A stretch of 5,430 nucleotides of DNA from CAVZLD01 sp964522605. Lineage in GTDB: Bacteria; Planctomycetota; Planctomycetia; Pirellulales; Pirellulaceae. This document shows, in pieces, positions 5,407-5,430 of this stretch. The first letter of the stretch is position 1. Each line of letters opens with the position of its first letter. A program made the position numbers and the translations under genes. A model generated the notes under the pieces. The model searched no databases, was not told where the DNA came from, and saw only the letters and a list, made by a program, of their open reading frames with translations. Location of the stretch: the NCBI GenBank assembly GCA_964522605.1, contig CAZFWV010000433.1:1-5430 (forward strand), read 5' to 3'.

Positions 5407-5430
5407 CAGCCACGTGACCCAAGAGGCTCG

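Overview
The window looks like a piece of a planctomycete genome, most likely in the Rhodopirellula/Pirellulaceae neighbourhood. Two observations support this. The first gene carries the C-terminal signature of the BBP7 putative beta-barrel porin family, which is expanded in that phylum. The second begins with an arginine-rich stretch and a LEPR-XLL-type motif, the N-terminal mark of many giant planctomycete extracellular proteins. Shine-Dalgarno signals are weak and the DNA is GC-rich, which also fits. The run of exactly 100 N at 1136-1235 shows that this is a draft assembly.

Layout: positions 1-302 are non-coding and hold a perfect 15-base direct repeat and a weak promoter-like pair. Positions 303-2093 (+) encode an exported outer-membrane BBP7 protein. 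It has a signal peptide, a small beta-rich domain, an acidic linker, a cysteine cluster and the barrel, and is interrupted by the N gap. Positions 2094-2255 are a short spacer. Positions 2256-4880 (+) encode an 874-residue modular surface protein: LEPR-XLL motif, SdrD B-like domain, beta-sandwich-like domain, three DUF11 repeats, second SdrD B-like domain and a basic tail. Positions 4881-5430 contain no convincing gene but several inverted repeats, plus a strong ribosome-binding-site-like sequence in front of a very short reading frame.

Both genes encode cell-envelope or extracellular proteins on the same strand and are 162 bases apart. One plausible reading is an envelope locus with an outer-membrane barrel and a secreted adhesin-like filament, but nothing visible proves that the products interact or share a transcript. 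I see no defence system, CRISPR array, integrase, transposase, tRNA or rRNA. The least explained part is the 3' non-coding region, where several potential RNA hairpins precede and follow the short frame near the right edge. This is only a candidate leader or structured RNA.
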